Positions 8,288 to 16,164 of a stretch of DNA of 64,000 nucleotides are shown in pieces. This stretch comes from an uncultured Ruminococcus sp. Its GTDB lineage: Bacteria > Bacillota > Clostridia > Oscillospirales > Acutalibacteraceae. Location of the stretch: the NCBI GenBank assembly GCA_902778175.1, contig CACYWT010000021.1, positions 1-64,000 of the forward strand, read 5' to 3'. The position numbers and the translations under genes are program-made. Position 1 is the first letter of the stretch; every line of letters starts with the position of its first letter. The notes beneath the pieces were generated by a model. The model ran no database searches. It worked only from the letters and a program-made list of their open reading frames with translations, and was not told the DNA's origin.

Positions 8288-10638
8288 TGCTGATACGCAA
8301 ATTGTTTCGTACCGCATGGAGCTATAAGTCGCAGTTCATCTCCATGATAATAATGATAACCCTCGGCATGGGTATTTTTCTCGGCTTCAATATGGAATGG
8401 TACACCATAGAATATGATACATCACGTTTTTTTGCCGATACGAAATATGCCGACTACCGCCTGTATTCTCAGGACGGTTTTACTCCCGACGAGCTTGACA
8501 GTATAGCCTCAATCGACGGAGTTGATGCGGCAACGCGCTTTCTTTCCGTCAATCTTGATGTTAAGGATAAGAAAAATAAAGCTCTGGCACTCGATGTCAG
8601 CGAAAATTTCACAGTTTCGGCCTTTGTTGTCACAAGCGGCGAGGGTTACGACAGGAACAGCGACGGTTTCTGGCTTTCGGATAAATTCGCCGCAGCAAAC
8701 GGCTATAAGACGGGCGACGAGCTGACGCTTAATTATCAGGGTACGGATATCAGAGGAAAGATCGTCGGTCTGATAAAATCGGGCGAGCATATGATATGCG
8801 TTGCTGACAAGAATCAGATGATGCCCGATTACAACACATTCGGCTATGCATATATGTCGCCTGTAAAGCTGCGCTCGGTCATCAGGGAAATTACCGAAAG
8901 CAGTTACGCAAAAAAATACAATATTCCCGAAGAAATGATGGATACAGTCGTTTCAGCAGCAGAAAACAGGATATTCGGACAGATAAACCTTCTTTCGGAT
9001 ATGGATAAGGAAAAGCTTGAGGAAGCCGTTAAGGACAAGCTCGGAAAAACGATCATGGTAACTCCTAAGGACGATCATATGGTCTATAAGGAGGCTATGG
9101 GCGAATCGACCGAGGGAAAGACAATGGGTTCAATACTCCCTGTGCTTTTCCTTGCGATAGCGATACTCACAATGGTAACGACAATGCACCGTATCGCTAC
9201 AAAAGAAAAGATACAGATCGGTACGCTGAAGGCTCTCGGTTTCAAAAACCGCCGTATCCTGCGTCATTATACATCATACGGACTGTTTATCGGTATTGTC
9301 GGAACAGGTCTTGGAATGGTCCTCGGTTATCTCGTGTGCAAGGCTGTCATGAGCGAGGACGGCATGATGGGAACATATTTTGATATGCCGGACTGGACGG
9401 CGGCGACACCGTTTTTCTGCTATCCGGTAATGCTCGGAACGATAGTATTCCTGACGCTGATAAGCTATCTTTCCGTTTATCGTCAGCTCAGGGGAACGGC
9501 TGCGCAGACGCTGCGTCCCTATACCCCGAAGAAAATGCGCAAGACTCTTCTCGAAAGGACAAAGCTGTGGGACAGGCTGCGCTTCGGTACAAAATGGAAC
9601 CTGCGTGACCTGAGCCGCCACAAAAGCCGCTGCTTTATGACTTTGTTCGGCATTGTGGGCTGTATGGTGCTGATGGTCGGCGGTCTTGGCATGCGCGACA
9701 CGATGTCGGGCTTCCTCGATCTTCTCGACAAGGATATCTCCAACTATGCTACAAAGGTCAATCTTGTTGACAACGCCGACAGCAAAAAGGCAAAGGATCT
9801 TGCCGGCGAGCTTGAAGGCGACTGGGAGGCTCTGACAGGTATAAGCCTCGGTGGCGATACCGTTACTCTTGATGTTGTTCATAATCCGAATGAAAAGCTC
9901 AATATCATCGACGAGGACAACAGGAGGATAGACCTGAGCAACGAGGGAGTCTATCTTTGCCTCAGACTCAAGGACAAGGCAAAGATAGGGGAGAATATTA
10001 CATTCTCACCCTACGGATCAAAGGATACCTATACTGTAAAGGTGATCGGCTGCAACCGTTCCATAATGACCGAAAGCGTGACAATAACGGATACCCTGGC
10101 GGATAAGCTGGGGATAAAATACACTCCTACGGCGATCTATACGGACAGGAAAAGCGGCGATATCCCACAGTCCGATCTGATCTCCGGCAAGCAGGAAAAG
10201 GCTCTGCTCATGGATACCTTCCGCAGCTTTGTCAGCATAATGGACGGAATGGTGGTAATACTTGTCGTTGCCGCCGCCGTACTGGGAATAGTTGTTCTTT
10301 ACAATCTCGGTGTAATGAGCTATGTGGAGCGTTACCGCGAGCTTGCGACCTTAAAGGTGCTCGGCTTTGAAAACAAGAAGATCGGAAGGCTCCTTATCTC
10401 GCAGAATATATGGCTGACGGTGATCGGCGTTATCTTAGGACTTCCGGCAGGGATCGGCGCTCTCGAATGGATGATCACAGCGCTTGCGGGAGAATATGAG
10501 ATGAAAATCATGCTCGGTCCTCTGACTTATTGTGTTTCGATAATGCTGACCTTCTGCGTTTCGCTGCTTGTGGGTCTGATGGTCGCAAAAAAGAATAAGA
10601 AAATTGATATGGTCGAAGCTCTGAAGGGTTCGGAGTAA
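8281..10638 (+). CDS. Large FtsX-type ABC permease (two FtsX domains)
   Basis: A 785-residue inner-membrane permease. An N-terminal helix (SQFISMIIMITLGMGIFLGF) is followed by a large extracytoplasmic MacB-like domain and an FtsX domain near residues 280-410 (MHRIATKEKIQIGTLKALGF). A second N-terminal-like helix near 455 and a second extracytoplasmic domain lead to a C-terminal FtsX domain (MSYVERYRELATLKVLGFE). This duplicated layout, with about eight membrane segments, is typical of large Firmicute MacB-like permeases. The start at 8281 overlaps the ATPase gene; an ATG at 8287 is an alternative. With its ATPase it forms a complete transporter. Substrate unknown. Confidence 0.9.
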   Translation: MVMLIRKLFRTAWSYKSQFISMIIMITLGMGIFLGFNMEWYTIEYDTSRFFADTKYADYRLYSQDGFTPDELDSIASIDGVDAATRFLSVNLDVKDKKNKALALDVSENFTVSAFVVTSGEGYDRNSDGFWLSDKFAAANGYKTGDELTLNYQGTDIRGKIVGLIKSGEHMICVADKNQMMPDYNTFGYAYMSPVKLRSVIREITESSYAKKYNIPEEMMDTVVSAAENRIFGQINLLSDMDKEKLEEAVKDKLGKTIMVTPKDDHMVYKEAMGESTEGKTMGSILPVLFLAIAILTMVTTMHRIATKEKIQIGTLKALGFKNRRILRHYTSYGLFIGIVGTGLGMVLGYLVCKAVMSEDGMMGTYFDMPDWTAATPFFCYPVMLGTIVFLTLISYLSVYRQLRGTAAQTLRPYTPKKMRKTLLERTKLWDRLRFGTKWNLRDLSRHKSRCFMTLFGIVGCMVLMVGGLGMRDTMSGFLDLLDKDISNYATKVNLVDNADSKKAKDLAGELEGDWEALTGISLGGDTVTLDVVHNPNEKLNIIDEDNRRIDLSNEGVYLCLRLKDKAKIGENITFSPYGSKDTYTVKVIGCNRSIMTESVTITDTLADKLGIKYTPTAIYTDRKSGDIPQSDLISGKQEKALLMDTFRSFVSIMDGMVVILVVAAAVLGIVVLYNLGVMSYVERYRELATLKVLGFENKKIGRLLISQNIWLTVIGVILGLPAGIGALEWMITALAGEYEMKIMLGPLTYCVSIMLTFCVSLLVGLMVAKKNKKIDMVEALKGSE

Positions 10639-10648
10639 AAGACTGTCC

Positions 10649-10685
10649 TGCCCGTATGCATAAATGTGTACGGGCAAATTTTTTT
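10649..10685 (+). terminator. Rho-independent terminator
   Basis: TGCCCGTA and TACGGGCA form an 8-bp stem followed by AATTTTTTT, directly after the permease gene. It separates the exporter from the DUF2325 operon. Confidence 0.85.
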
Positions 10686-10695
10686 AAGGCAAAGC

Positions 10696-10724
10696 TTGAC
10701 AAATCGAGTTAGATATGTTAAACT
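10696..10724 (+). promoter_or_regulatory. Promoter of the DUF2325-DUF3793 operon
   Basis: TTGACA (10696-10701), a 17-bp spacer and TAAACT (10719-10724). The spacer contains GTTAGATATGTTAA, a degenerate version of the operator motif found at 10776. Confidence 0.6.
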
Positions 10725-10730
10725 GTATAT

Positions 10731-10757
10731 AGTCAGATAAGACTGATTTATCTGACT
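10731..10757 (+). promoter_or_regulatory. 10-bp inverted repeat at the predicted transcription start
   Basis: AGTCAGATAA (10731-10740) and TTATCTGACT (10748-10757) are exact complements across a 7-bp spacer, followed by GTTTTTAAAA. Sited at about +1, it may be an operator or a 5' hairpin or attenuator. Confidence 0.5.
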
Positions 10758-10775
10758 GTTTTTAAAATCGCATAG

Positions 10776-10789
10776 TTAGATATATCTAA
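10776..10789 (+). promoter_or_regulatory. TTAGATATATCTAA operator
   Basis: A 14-bp perfect palindrome identical to the core of the 36-bp palindrome at 7510-7545, ending 7 bp before the GGAGG site of the DUF2325 gene. Shared regulation of the two operons is a reasonable inference. Confidence 0.65.
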
Positions 10790-10806
10790 TTAAAATGGAG
10801 GATAAT

Positions 10807-11085
10807 ATGAGTGTTGTAATAGTCGGCGGAAATGAATGTATGGTAAGAGAATACACACAGCTTTGTGAAAAGTATAAATGCAAGGCGAAGATATATCCCA
10901 AGATGTGCAGGGGTCTGCAGAATATAGGCAGTCCCGACCTTATGGTGCTTTTTACAAATACCATGTCGCACAAGATGATAAAATGTGCAATGGACGGGAT
11001 AAAGAACATGAATATTCCGGTAGAAAGATCACATAATAGCTCTAAGGCGGCTCTCAGGAACATACTTGACAAATACGCCGGATAA
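10807..11085 (+). CDS. DUF2325 family protein
   Basis: A 92-residue cytoplasmic protein of the DUF2325 family. It begins SVVIVGGNECMVREYTQLC, the typical Rossmann-like first strand and loop, and later has LFTNTMSHKMIKCA and VERSHNSSKAAL. The start is 10807, because GGAGG at 10797-10801 is positioned for it and not for the upstream in-frame ATG at 10795. DUF2325 genes in Clostridia often accompany iron-uptake and DUF3793 genes. Here it leads an operon with DUF3793 and flavodoxin under a TTAG...CTAA operator, suggesting a role in low-iron physiology. The biochemical function is unknown. Confidence 0.8.
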   Translation: MSVVIVGGNECMVREYTQLCEKYKCKAKIYPKMCRGLQNIGSPDLMVLFTNTMSHKMIKCAMDGIKNMNIPVERSHNSSKAALRNILDKYAG

Positions 11086-11108
11086 ATCAGGGATCAGGGG
11101 GGATAAAG

Positions 11109-11660
11109 ATGTCGGAGGAATTGATCGTCAGGCATTGCGCGCCGACTCTTATGGGACTTAAAACAGGCAATATGTTTTCGTGCCGGTTTGAAACGCCGGA
11201 GGACGAACACCGCAGTCTTACAGGACTGAATCGCAGGCTTTGCGCGAAGGGATTGCGCATTATACCTCTCAGACACCACAACGGTTCGACTCTTGTTTAT
11301 CTTTACAGACCGTCAAGGCTCAGGAATGACCTTAACAATAAACAGGCGATGGAGATACTGACTGAGATGGGATATGAGCAGGAAAGTGTGAATATATGTC
11401 TTGCAGGGCTTATAAAAAAGCTGCGTGAAAATGTGGATTTTCCGCATGAGATAGGTTTGTTTTTAGGCTATCCTCCGGAAGATGTATGCGGTTTTATCAG
11501 GAACAAGGGAAACGGCTGCAAATGCGTAGGCTGCTGGAAGGTTTACGGAGATGCGGACAAAGCCCGTCAGATTTTTGATAAATACAGGAAATGTACACAG
11601 CTGTGCTGTTCTCTTGCCGCGAAAGGCTACAGCATTGAGCGTATGTCTGTTTCGTGCTGA
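11109..11660 (+). CDS. DUF3793 family protein
   Basis: A 183-residue protein recognisable as DUF3793. It opens with LIVRHCAPTLMGLKTGNMFS and has LYRPSRLRNDL, HEIGLFLGYPPEDVCGFI and, near the C-terminus, GCKCVGCWKVYGD with several Cys. The Cys cluster (CKCVGC) and the later CTQLCC could bind a metal. The family is found in anaerobic Firmicutes next to flavodoxin and ferrous-iron genes, as here, so a role in iron limitation or metal handling is likely. It starts 24 bp after DUF2325, in one operon. No catalytic activity is known. Confidence 0.8.
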   Translation: MSEELIVRHCAPTLMGLKTGNMFSCRFETPEDEHRSLTGLNRRLCAKGLRIIPLRHHNGSTLVYLYRPSRLRNDLNNKQAMEILTEMGYEQESVNICLAGLIKKLRENVDFPHEIGLFLGYPPEDVCGFIRNKGNGCKCVGCWKVYGDADKARQIFDKYRKCTQLCCSLAAKGYSIERMSVSC

Positions 11661-11797
11661 TGCGGAGCCGGACAAAAAGCGGCTGATGAAAAAACAGGCT
11701 GCGCATCTGCGGTACTGTATCTGTACTGTATTGCCCTGAATTGTCTGAAAAGCCCGAGGGCTTTTAGAATACATTATTTTTTGAAAGGAAAGTTTAT

Positions 11798-12220
11798 ATG
11801 AGTAAAATTGCAGTAGTTTATTGGAGCGGAACGGGTAACACCGAAGCAATGGCAAATGCCGTTCTTAATGGCGCAAAAAACAAGGGCGCTGATGCAGAGC
11901 TTTTTGGCGCATCTGATTTCAGCGCTGAAATGGTTGACGGCTTTGACGGTATAGCGTTCGGCTGCCCGTCGATGGGTACGGAGGAACTGGAGGAAAGTGA
12001 GTTTGCGCCGATGTTTGATTCGGTCAAGGGAAAGCTCAGCGGAAAAAAGACTGTTCTTTTCGGATCCTACGGATGGGGCGACGGCGAATGGATGAGAAAC
12101 TGGGAGGAAGATTGTAAAAGCTGCGGTGCTGTTTCAGCGGCTGAAAGCGTAATATGCAATGATGCTCCCGATGATGATGTTATCGCACAGTGTGAGGCGC
12201 TTGGCGCAGCTCTCGTCTGA
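11798..12220 (+). CDS. Flavodoxin
   Basis: A 140-residue short-chain flavodoxin. The FMN phosphate loop SGTGNTEAMA is at residues about 9-18, followed by the isoalloxazine loops GCPSMGTEELEE and GSYGWGDGEW. It is a soluble one- or two-electron carrier that replaces ferredoxin when iron is scarce. It lies 137 bp after DUF3793, with a small hairpin (AAAAGCCC/GGGCTTTT near 11750) between them and its own GAAAGGAAAG site. That position between DUF3793 and the FTR1 operon fits an iron-sparing response. Identification is secure; the exact redox partners are not known. Confidence 0.93.
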   Translation: MSKIAVVYWSGTGNTEAMANAVLNGAKNKGADAELFGASDFSAEMVDGFDGIAFGCPSMGTEELEESEFAPMFDSVKGKLSGKKTVLFGSYGWGDGEWMRNWEEDCKSCGAVSAAESVICNDAPDDDVIAQCEALGAALV

Positions 12221-12283
12221 TATGATCAGGTCAGAGGGAAAAGGCAGCGCTGCTGTCGAAAGCAAATAGCTGTAAAAAAATTG

Positions 12284-12344
12284 TTGACATCCTGTAGTAA
12301 AGGTGATATAATGCTGTTAGTTAAATTGAACTAACGGCATTATA
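12284..12344 (+). promoter_or_regulatory. Consensus promoter with 38-bp near-perfect palindrome
   Basis: TTGACA (12284-12289), 17 bp, TATAAT (12307-12312), a full consensus. Positions 12307-12344 form a palindrome with 19-bp arms matching at 17 positions, starting at the -10 itself. Its core GTTAGTTAAATTGAACTAAC has the same TTAG...CTAA ends as the operators at 7521 and 10776. It is predicted to repress the FTR1 operon when the metal is plentiful. A leader of about 170 bases (12345-12515) follows, in which I see no known riboswitch. Confidence 0.8.
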
Positions 12345-12515
12345 TGCTGTAATGTACGGTTTATTGTGCAGCAGCGTAGAAGTTATTTCTTATCGGTCGT
12401 TTATTATGCATTATATTTTTTTGTGATAATGCAGATATAACGACGATTTTTATGAGCGAGGGTTTGATATAGCTAACTGTATTGGACGGCTCGGTATAAT
12501 ATGGCGGTGGATAAA

Positions 12516-13916
12516 ATGTGCAGAAAGAAAATTGCTTTGGTTTCGGGAATATGGCTGATGCTGATATTATTGGCAGGTATGTTTCCGACAACCGCGCTTG
12601 CAGCCGGCAGTGATGATGACGGGAAGCAGTATTATATGTCCTATAAGAAATACAAGGCTGCCGTAGATCCCGAAGGTACTAAAACTATCACCTACAACGA
12701 GATAACTGATCAGATATCAAATCTCCTTGAGGAAGGAATGAGAAGATATACAGGAGGGGCGCCTGAGGGCGGCGAGGACGGATATTACAAGCCGTTTTCC
12801 AATGCATACGGTTTCTGGTATGAAACCTCCGGATTTGAAAAGACCGTAATGGGATATATTTCCGGTTCAAGGGTAACAGAGGTCGAGCTGCAGTTTTCGA
12901 CTATGCGTAAATCCGTTTCAAACAAGGAAAGCGCTGATGTCGTCCGCGGAGAAGTCGATACTCTTGTTTCCATGCTCAGGGAAGATGCGGACAAGCTTGA
13001 CAGTCTGTTCGGATACAGTTCCGACGGTTCAGGCGACAGCGGAGGTCTTGCATGGGCTACCTTTGCCGCGGTATTCGGAATAATTGTCCGCGAGGGTCTG
13101 GAGGCAATACTTATTGTCGGCGCAATGGTTGCCTATCTTATAAAAACGAAGAACAGGCGCGGAACAGTTTTTGTATATATAGGAGCAGTACTTGCTCTTG
13201 CTGCAAGCGTTGTAATGGCGATAATCCTTTATTCGTTTGCAAGCAATGCCGGAAACTCAATACCTCAGGAGATAACAGAGGGCGTTACGGCGCTGCTCGC
13301 CGTCACAGTTCTTATATATGTTTCCAACTGGATGATATCAAAAGCGGAATCTGACAACTGGACAAAATATTTATCCGGAAAGGTCTCCGATTCGGCGGAT
13401 AAGGGTAAGGTTCTGGCGCTTGGCTTTACATCATTCCTTGCGGTATTCAGAGAAGGCGCAGAGGTCATACTTTTCTGTCAGCAGTATTTTACAAGGGCTG
13501 GTTCAATGGATAACGGTTATCTTGCCGTATTCGGAGGAATCTTCGGCGGACTTGCCGCAGTTGCTCTAATATTTGTACTGATAAGGGTATTCGGAGTGAA
13601 GATACCGCTGAAACCCTTCTTTATGGCGACGAGTATATTGATGGCGATTATGTCGATAGCTTTTCTCGGCTCAGGAATGTGGGAGCTGTTTATGGACGGC
13701 GGTCTTGCCGACAGCATAGGCGGATTTGTACAGCAGCTTGCTGTCACCATTCCTGCTCTTTCATGGATGTCCGGCAATGATATGCTCGCGTTCTTCGGAA
13801 TTTACCCCACATGGATAACGCTGATACCTCAGTTGATACTTCTTGTGATAACGGTCATAACCTTTATCATTGCATTAAAGAGAAAACCGGAAACGAAAAG
13901 CTCCGAAGAAGAATAA
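12516..13916 (+). CDS. FTR1-family iron permease with extracytoplasmic N-domain
   Basis: A 466-residue membrane permease. The start at 12516 follows GCGGTGG; an in-frame ATG at 12501 is less well placed. A signal peptide (CRKKIALVSGIWLMLILLAG) is followed by about 150 extracytoplasmic residues, then the FTR1 7-helix domain. That domain carries the two REGxE iron-path motifs, REGLE near residue 192 and REGAE near 312. FTR1 proteins transport ferric iron, usually coupled to oxidation or to a periplasmic iron donor. Here the P19 lipoprotein follows. It opens a long same-strand operon behind a consensus promoter with a palindromic operator. Confidence 0.92.
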   Translation: MCRKKIALVSGIWLMLILLAGMFPTTALAAGSDDDGKQYYMSYKKYKAAVDPEGTKTITYNEITDQISNLLEEGMRRYTGGAPEGGEDGYYKPFSNAYGFWYETSGFEKTVMGYISGSRVTEVELQFSTMRKSVSNKESADVVRGEVDTLVSMLREDADKLDSLFGYSSDGSGDSGGLAWATFAAVFGIIVREGLEAILIVGAMVAYLIKTKNRRGTVFVYIGAVLALAASVVMAIILYSFASNAGNSIPQEITEGVTALLAVTVLIYVSNWMISKAESDNWTKYLSGKVSDSADKGKVLALGFTSFLAVFREGAEVILFCQQYFTRAGSMDNGYLAVFGGIFGGLAAVALIFVLIRVFGVKIPLKPFFMATSILMAIMSIAFLGSGMWELFMDGGLADSIGGFVQQLAVTIPALSWMSGNDMLAFFGIYPTWITLIPQLILLVITVITFIIALKRKPETKSSEEE

Positions 13917-14021
13917 TTTTGCAATAACCCGGGACTGACCCGTAAAAGCCCCGGCTTTATTGAGAGTCGGTATCGGCTCTGATACAAAGATAAAACCAAA
14001 TATAATCAGGAGGAATTAAAA

Positions 14022-14675
14022 GTGAAAAAATTAGTAAGGATTATTGCAGCAGCGCTTTGCTCTGCTCTTATGGTCGCAAGCTTTGCAGCCTGCAACAAGG
14101 ACAGCGGTTCTTCAAAGCCTGTTGAGGGATCAAAGACAGCTTCCACTGCTGATGCAAAAACAGAATCTGCCGAAGAAAAAACTGATGACGGCGCAGATGA
14201 GCCTGATCTCGGATTTACTGAGGTTCCGATCTTTGAGGACGTTGAAAAGGAATTCCTTAACCTGACGGGAGTATATTTCCAGGCAGTTGATATGACAGGC
14301 GGCTATAAGGCTGAGGATTATGACTGCCACCTTGAGCTTGACGTAAAGGCTCTCAAGAACGGTCTTGGCTATGGTACAGGCGACTGGGTACCTTATCTTA
14401 CAGTAAACTATGAAGTAACGAAGAATGATACAAAGGCTAAGGTAAGCGAAGGCACATTCATGCCGATGGCAGCTTCCGACGGACCTCATTACGGCGCAAA
14501 TATCAAGATGGACGGCGACGGACTCTATACGGTAAAATTCACCGTTAAGTTCCCCGATTCCAGCACATATCTTATCCATACGGACGAAACAGGTCCTGAG
14601 GCGCATGAATTCCCGAATGCTATTGAATATACCTATGACAAGTGGCAGTTCACAAAGGGCGCATGGGCTGAATAA
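14022..14675 (+). CDS. P19/Tp34-type iron-binding lipoprotein
   Basis: A 217-residue lipoprotein. The signal peptide ends in a lipobox (ASFAAC), followed by a Ser/Glu-rich linker. Residues about 75-215 are the Iron_transport (PF10634) fold of Campylobacter P19 and Treponema Tp34. The metal-site motifs are intact: MTGGY, FMPMAASDGPHYGAN (Met and His ligands) and HTDETGPEAHEFP. In the known system P19 binds copper and iron at the membrane surface and works with the FTR1 permease encoded just upstream. It has its own AGGAGG site 105 bp after FTR1. Assignment by motif is strong; the metal in this organism is inferred. Confidence 0.9.
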   Translation: MKKLVRIIAAALCSALMVASFAACNKDSGSSKPVEGSKTASTADAKTESAEEKTDDGADEPDLGFTEVPIFEDVEKEFLNLTGVYFQAVDMTGGYKAEDYDCHLELDVKALKNGLGYGTGDWVPYLTVNYEVTKNDTKAKVSEGTFMPMAASDGPHYGANIKMDGDGLYTVKFTVKFPDSSTYLIHTDETGPEAHEFPNAIEYTYDKWQFTKGAWAE

Positions 14676-14816
14676 ATAGCTTTATCGGTGAAGCATTACG
14701 GGAGTTTCGCCGCATAATACTCCGACGTGTTTTTTTGCGTCGGAGTGATTTGCTTGTTACGGCAGATCTTCGTATATCCTCCGCGGAGGATCAATTACTA
14801 TCAAAGGGGAAGGAAT

Positions 14817-16130
14817 ATGCTTACTTATCTGATCAATGTGACAGAGGATATGCTTGCCTTGTCACTTGTAATTGGAATGATGATCGCTTTTCTTGATACA
14901 TACTGCAAAAACAGCGGAAAGATCGCAGGCAGGGCCGGTCTGATCGTCGGCGTTATCGCGGCGGGCGTCAGAGCCTATTTTACCAATACACGCCGTATCA
15001 AGGACGGCTGGAAGGTCGGTACATACGGTTACGGCTTTTCTCTGGGTTTTCTTGTGCTGACTGTTATCGCACTTGCTGTATTCGGATATTTTCTTATGCG
15101 GAAAAAGGAAAAGTCAAAAATGAAAACAGCCGCAAGCTGGGTCATATCAGTATGCTTTGCTCTTTTTATGGCGTCGTGTCTGTATTGCTCGCTTCCGAAT
15201 GTGCTTACTTATCCGTTTAAATTCGATACCGGCGGCAACGGTATCATCTCTTCCGAGTTTTTCCTCAGACTTGGCGGCTATCTGATCGGAATTATAGTTT
15301 TTGTCTTGTCCGGGATCAGTGTATACAAGCTTTTTATGTGCGCTTCCTCAAAAGATATCAGGGCAGTGCCTTTTGCAGCAATGTGCATCGGCATCGTTCT
15401 CTACGGTGTATCATATTTCGGAAAACTGATGGCGGTGCTGACTACACGCAAAATAATAGATGATGTGAATATGTTCAGTTTTGCGGCGCAAAGCAATAAT
15501 ATGTCGCAATGGTATACATACGGTCTGTTTATTCTTGCCCTTGTTGCAGCAGCAGTGTTTTTTATAAAGAGTTTTACGAAAAAGGAACCATTTTCAACAA
15601 AGGCTCAGCACAGAAAACAGCGCGCCTTGTGGAGAAGCGGAAAAAGATATTCTTTCCTTCTGATCGTCTGCTTTATAGCAGGGATCCTGTGCTCTACATT
15701 GTTTGTAGAAATGAATAAGGTCGTTATACGCGAGGCGCCGGTCGAAGATCCCGTGATAATAAAGGATAAAAGCGGAGCGGATAAGGAATTGCAGCTTCCG
15801 ATAGAAATGGTAAGCGACGGACACCTGCACCGTTTCGGCTATAAGACAGACGAAGGGAATCAGGTCCGTTTCATAGTGGTTTTAAAGCAGGAAAATACAA
15901 GCAATTACGGTGTAGGTCTTGACGCCTGCGAAATATGCGGCGAAGCCGGTTACTATGAAAACAGTGCCGGTCAGATAGTATGCAAGAAATGCAACGTAAT
16001 TATGAACCGGACTACCATAGGTATGAAGGGCGGCTGTAATCCGATAATTATCGACTATGATATAGACGAAGATACAATTACCGTTCCGGTATCGGAAATG
16101 ATAAAGAATCAGAAGGTATTCAAAGGCTGA
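14817..16130 (+). CDS. Multi-helix membrane protein with C-terminal DUF2318 (Cys-rich)
   Basis: A 437-residue membrane protein. The start is 14817 (GGGAAGGA upstream); 30 extra codons of open frame upstream have no ribosome site. About eight hydrophobic helices are followed by a DUF2318 domain near residues 315-437. That domain has the CEIC, CKKC and GGCNP motifs (DACEICGEAGYY, VCKKCNVIMNRTTIG). DUF2318 proteins accompany FTR1 and P19, as Cj1660 does in Campylobacter, and are thought to handle metal or redox at the membrane. The paired CxxC motifs suggest thiol or iron chemistry on the outside. The role in iron reduction or transfer is inferred. Confidence 0.85.
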   Translation: MLTYLINVTEDMLALSLVIGMMIAFLDTYCKNSGKIAGRAGLIVGVIAAGVRAYFTNTRRIKDGWKVGTYGYGFSLGFLVLTVIALAVFGYFLMRKKEKSKMKTAASWVISVCFALFMASCLYCSLPNVLTYPFKFDTGGNGIISSEFFLRLGGYLIGIIVFVLSGISVYKLFMCASSKDIRAVPFAAMCIGIVLYGVSYFGKLMAVLTTRKIIDDVNMFSFAAQSNNMSQWYTYGLFILALVAAAVFFIKSFTKKEPFSTKAQHRKQRALWRSGKRYSFLLIVCFIAGILCSTLFVEMNKVVIREAPVEDPVIIKDKSGADKELQLPIEMVSDGHLHRFGYKTDEGNQVRFIVVLKQENTSNYGVGLDACEICGEAGYYENSAGQIVCKKCNVIMNRTTIGMKGGCNPIIIDYDIDEDTITVPVSEMIKNQKVFKG

Positions 16131-16164
16131 AAAGAGCCGGATATGCTGAGAAAGGAAGGATAAT

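Noticed and set aside
9274-9882. 202-codon open frame on the minus strand
   Set aside because: It is antisense to the permease gene, has no ribosome site and reads His/Arg/Ser-rich low-quality protein.
12345-12515. Riboswitch in the FTR1 leader
   Set aside because: The leader is long enough, but I could not find a conserved fold or terminator in it; the palindrome at the promoter explains control more simply.
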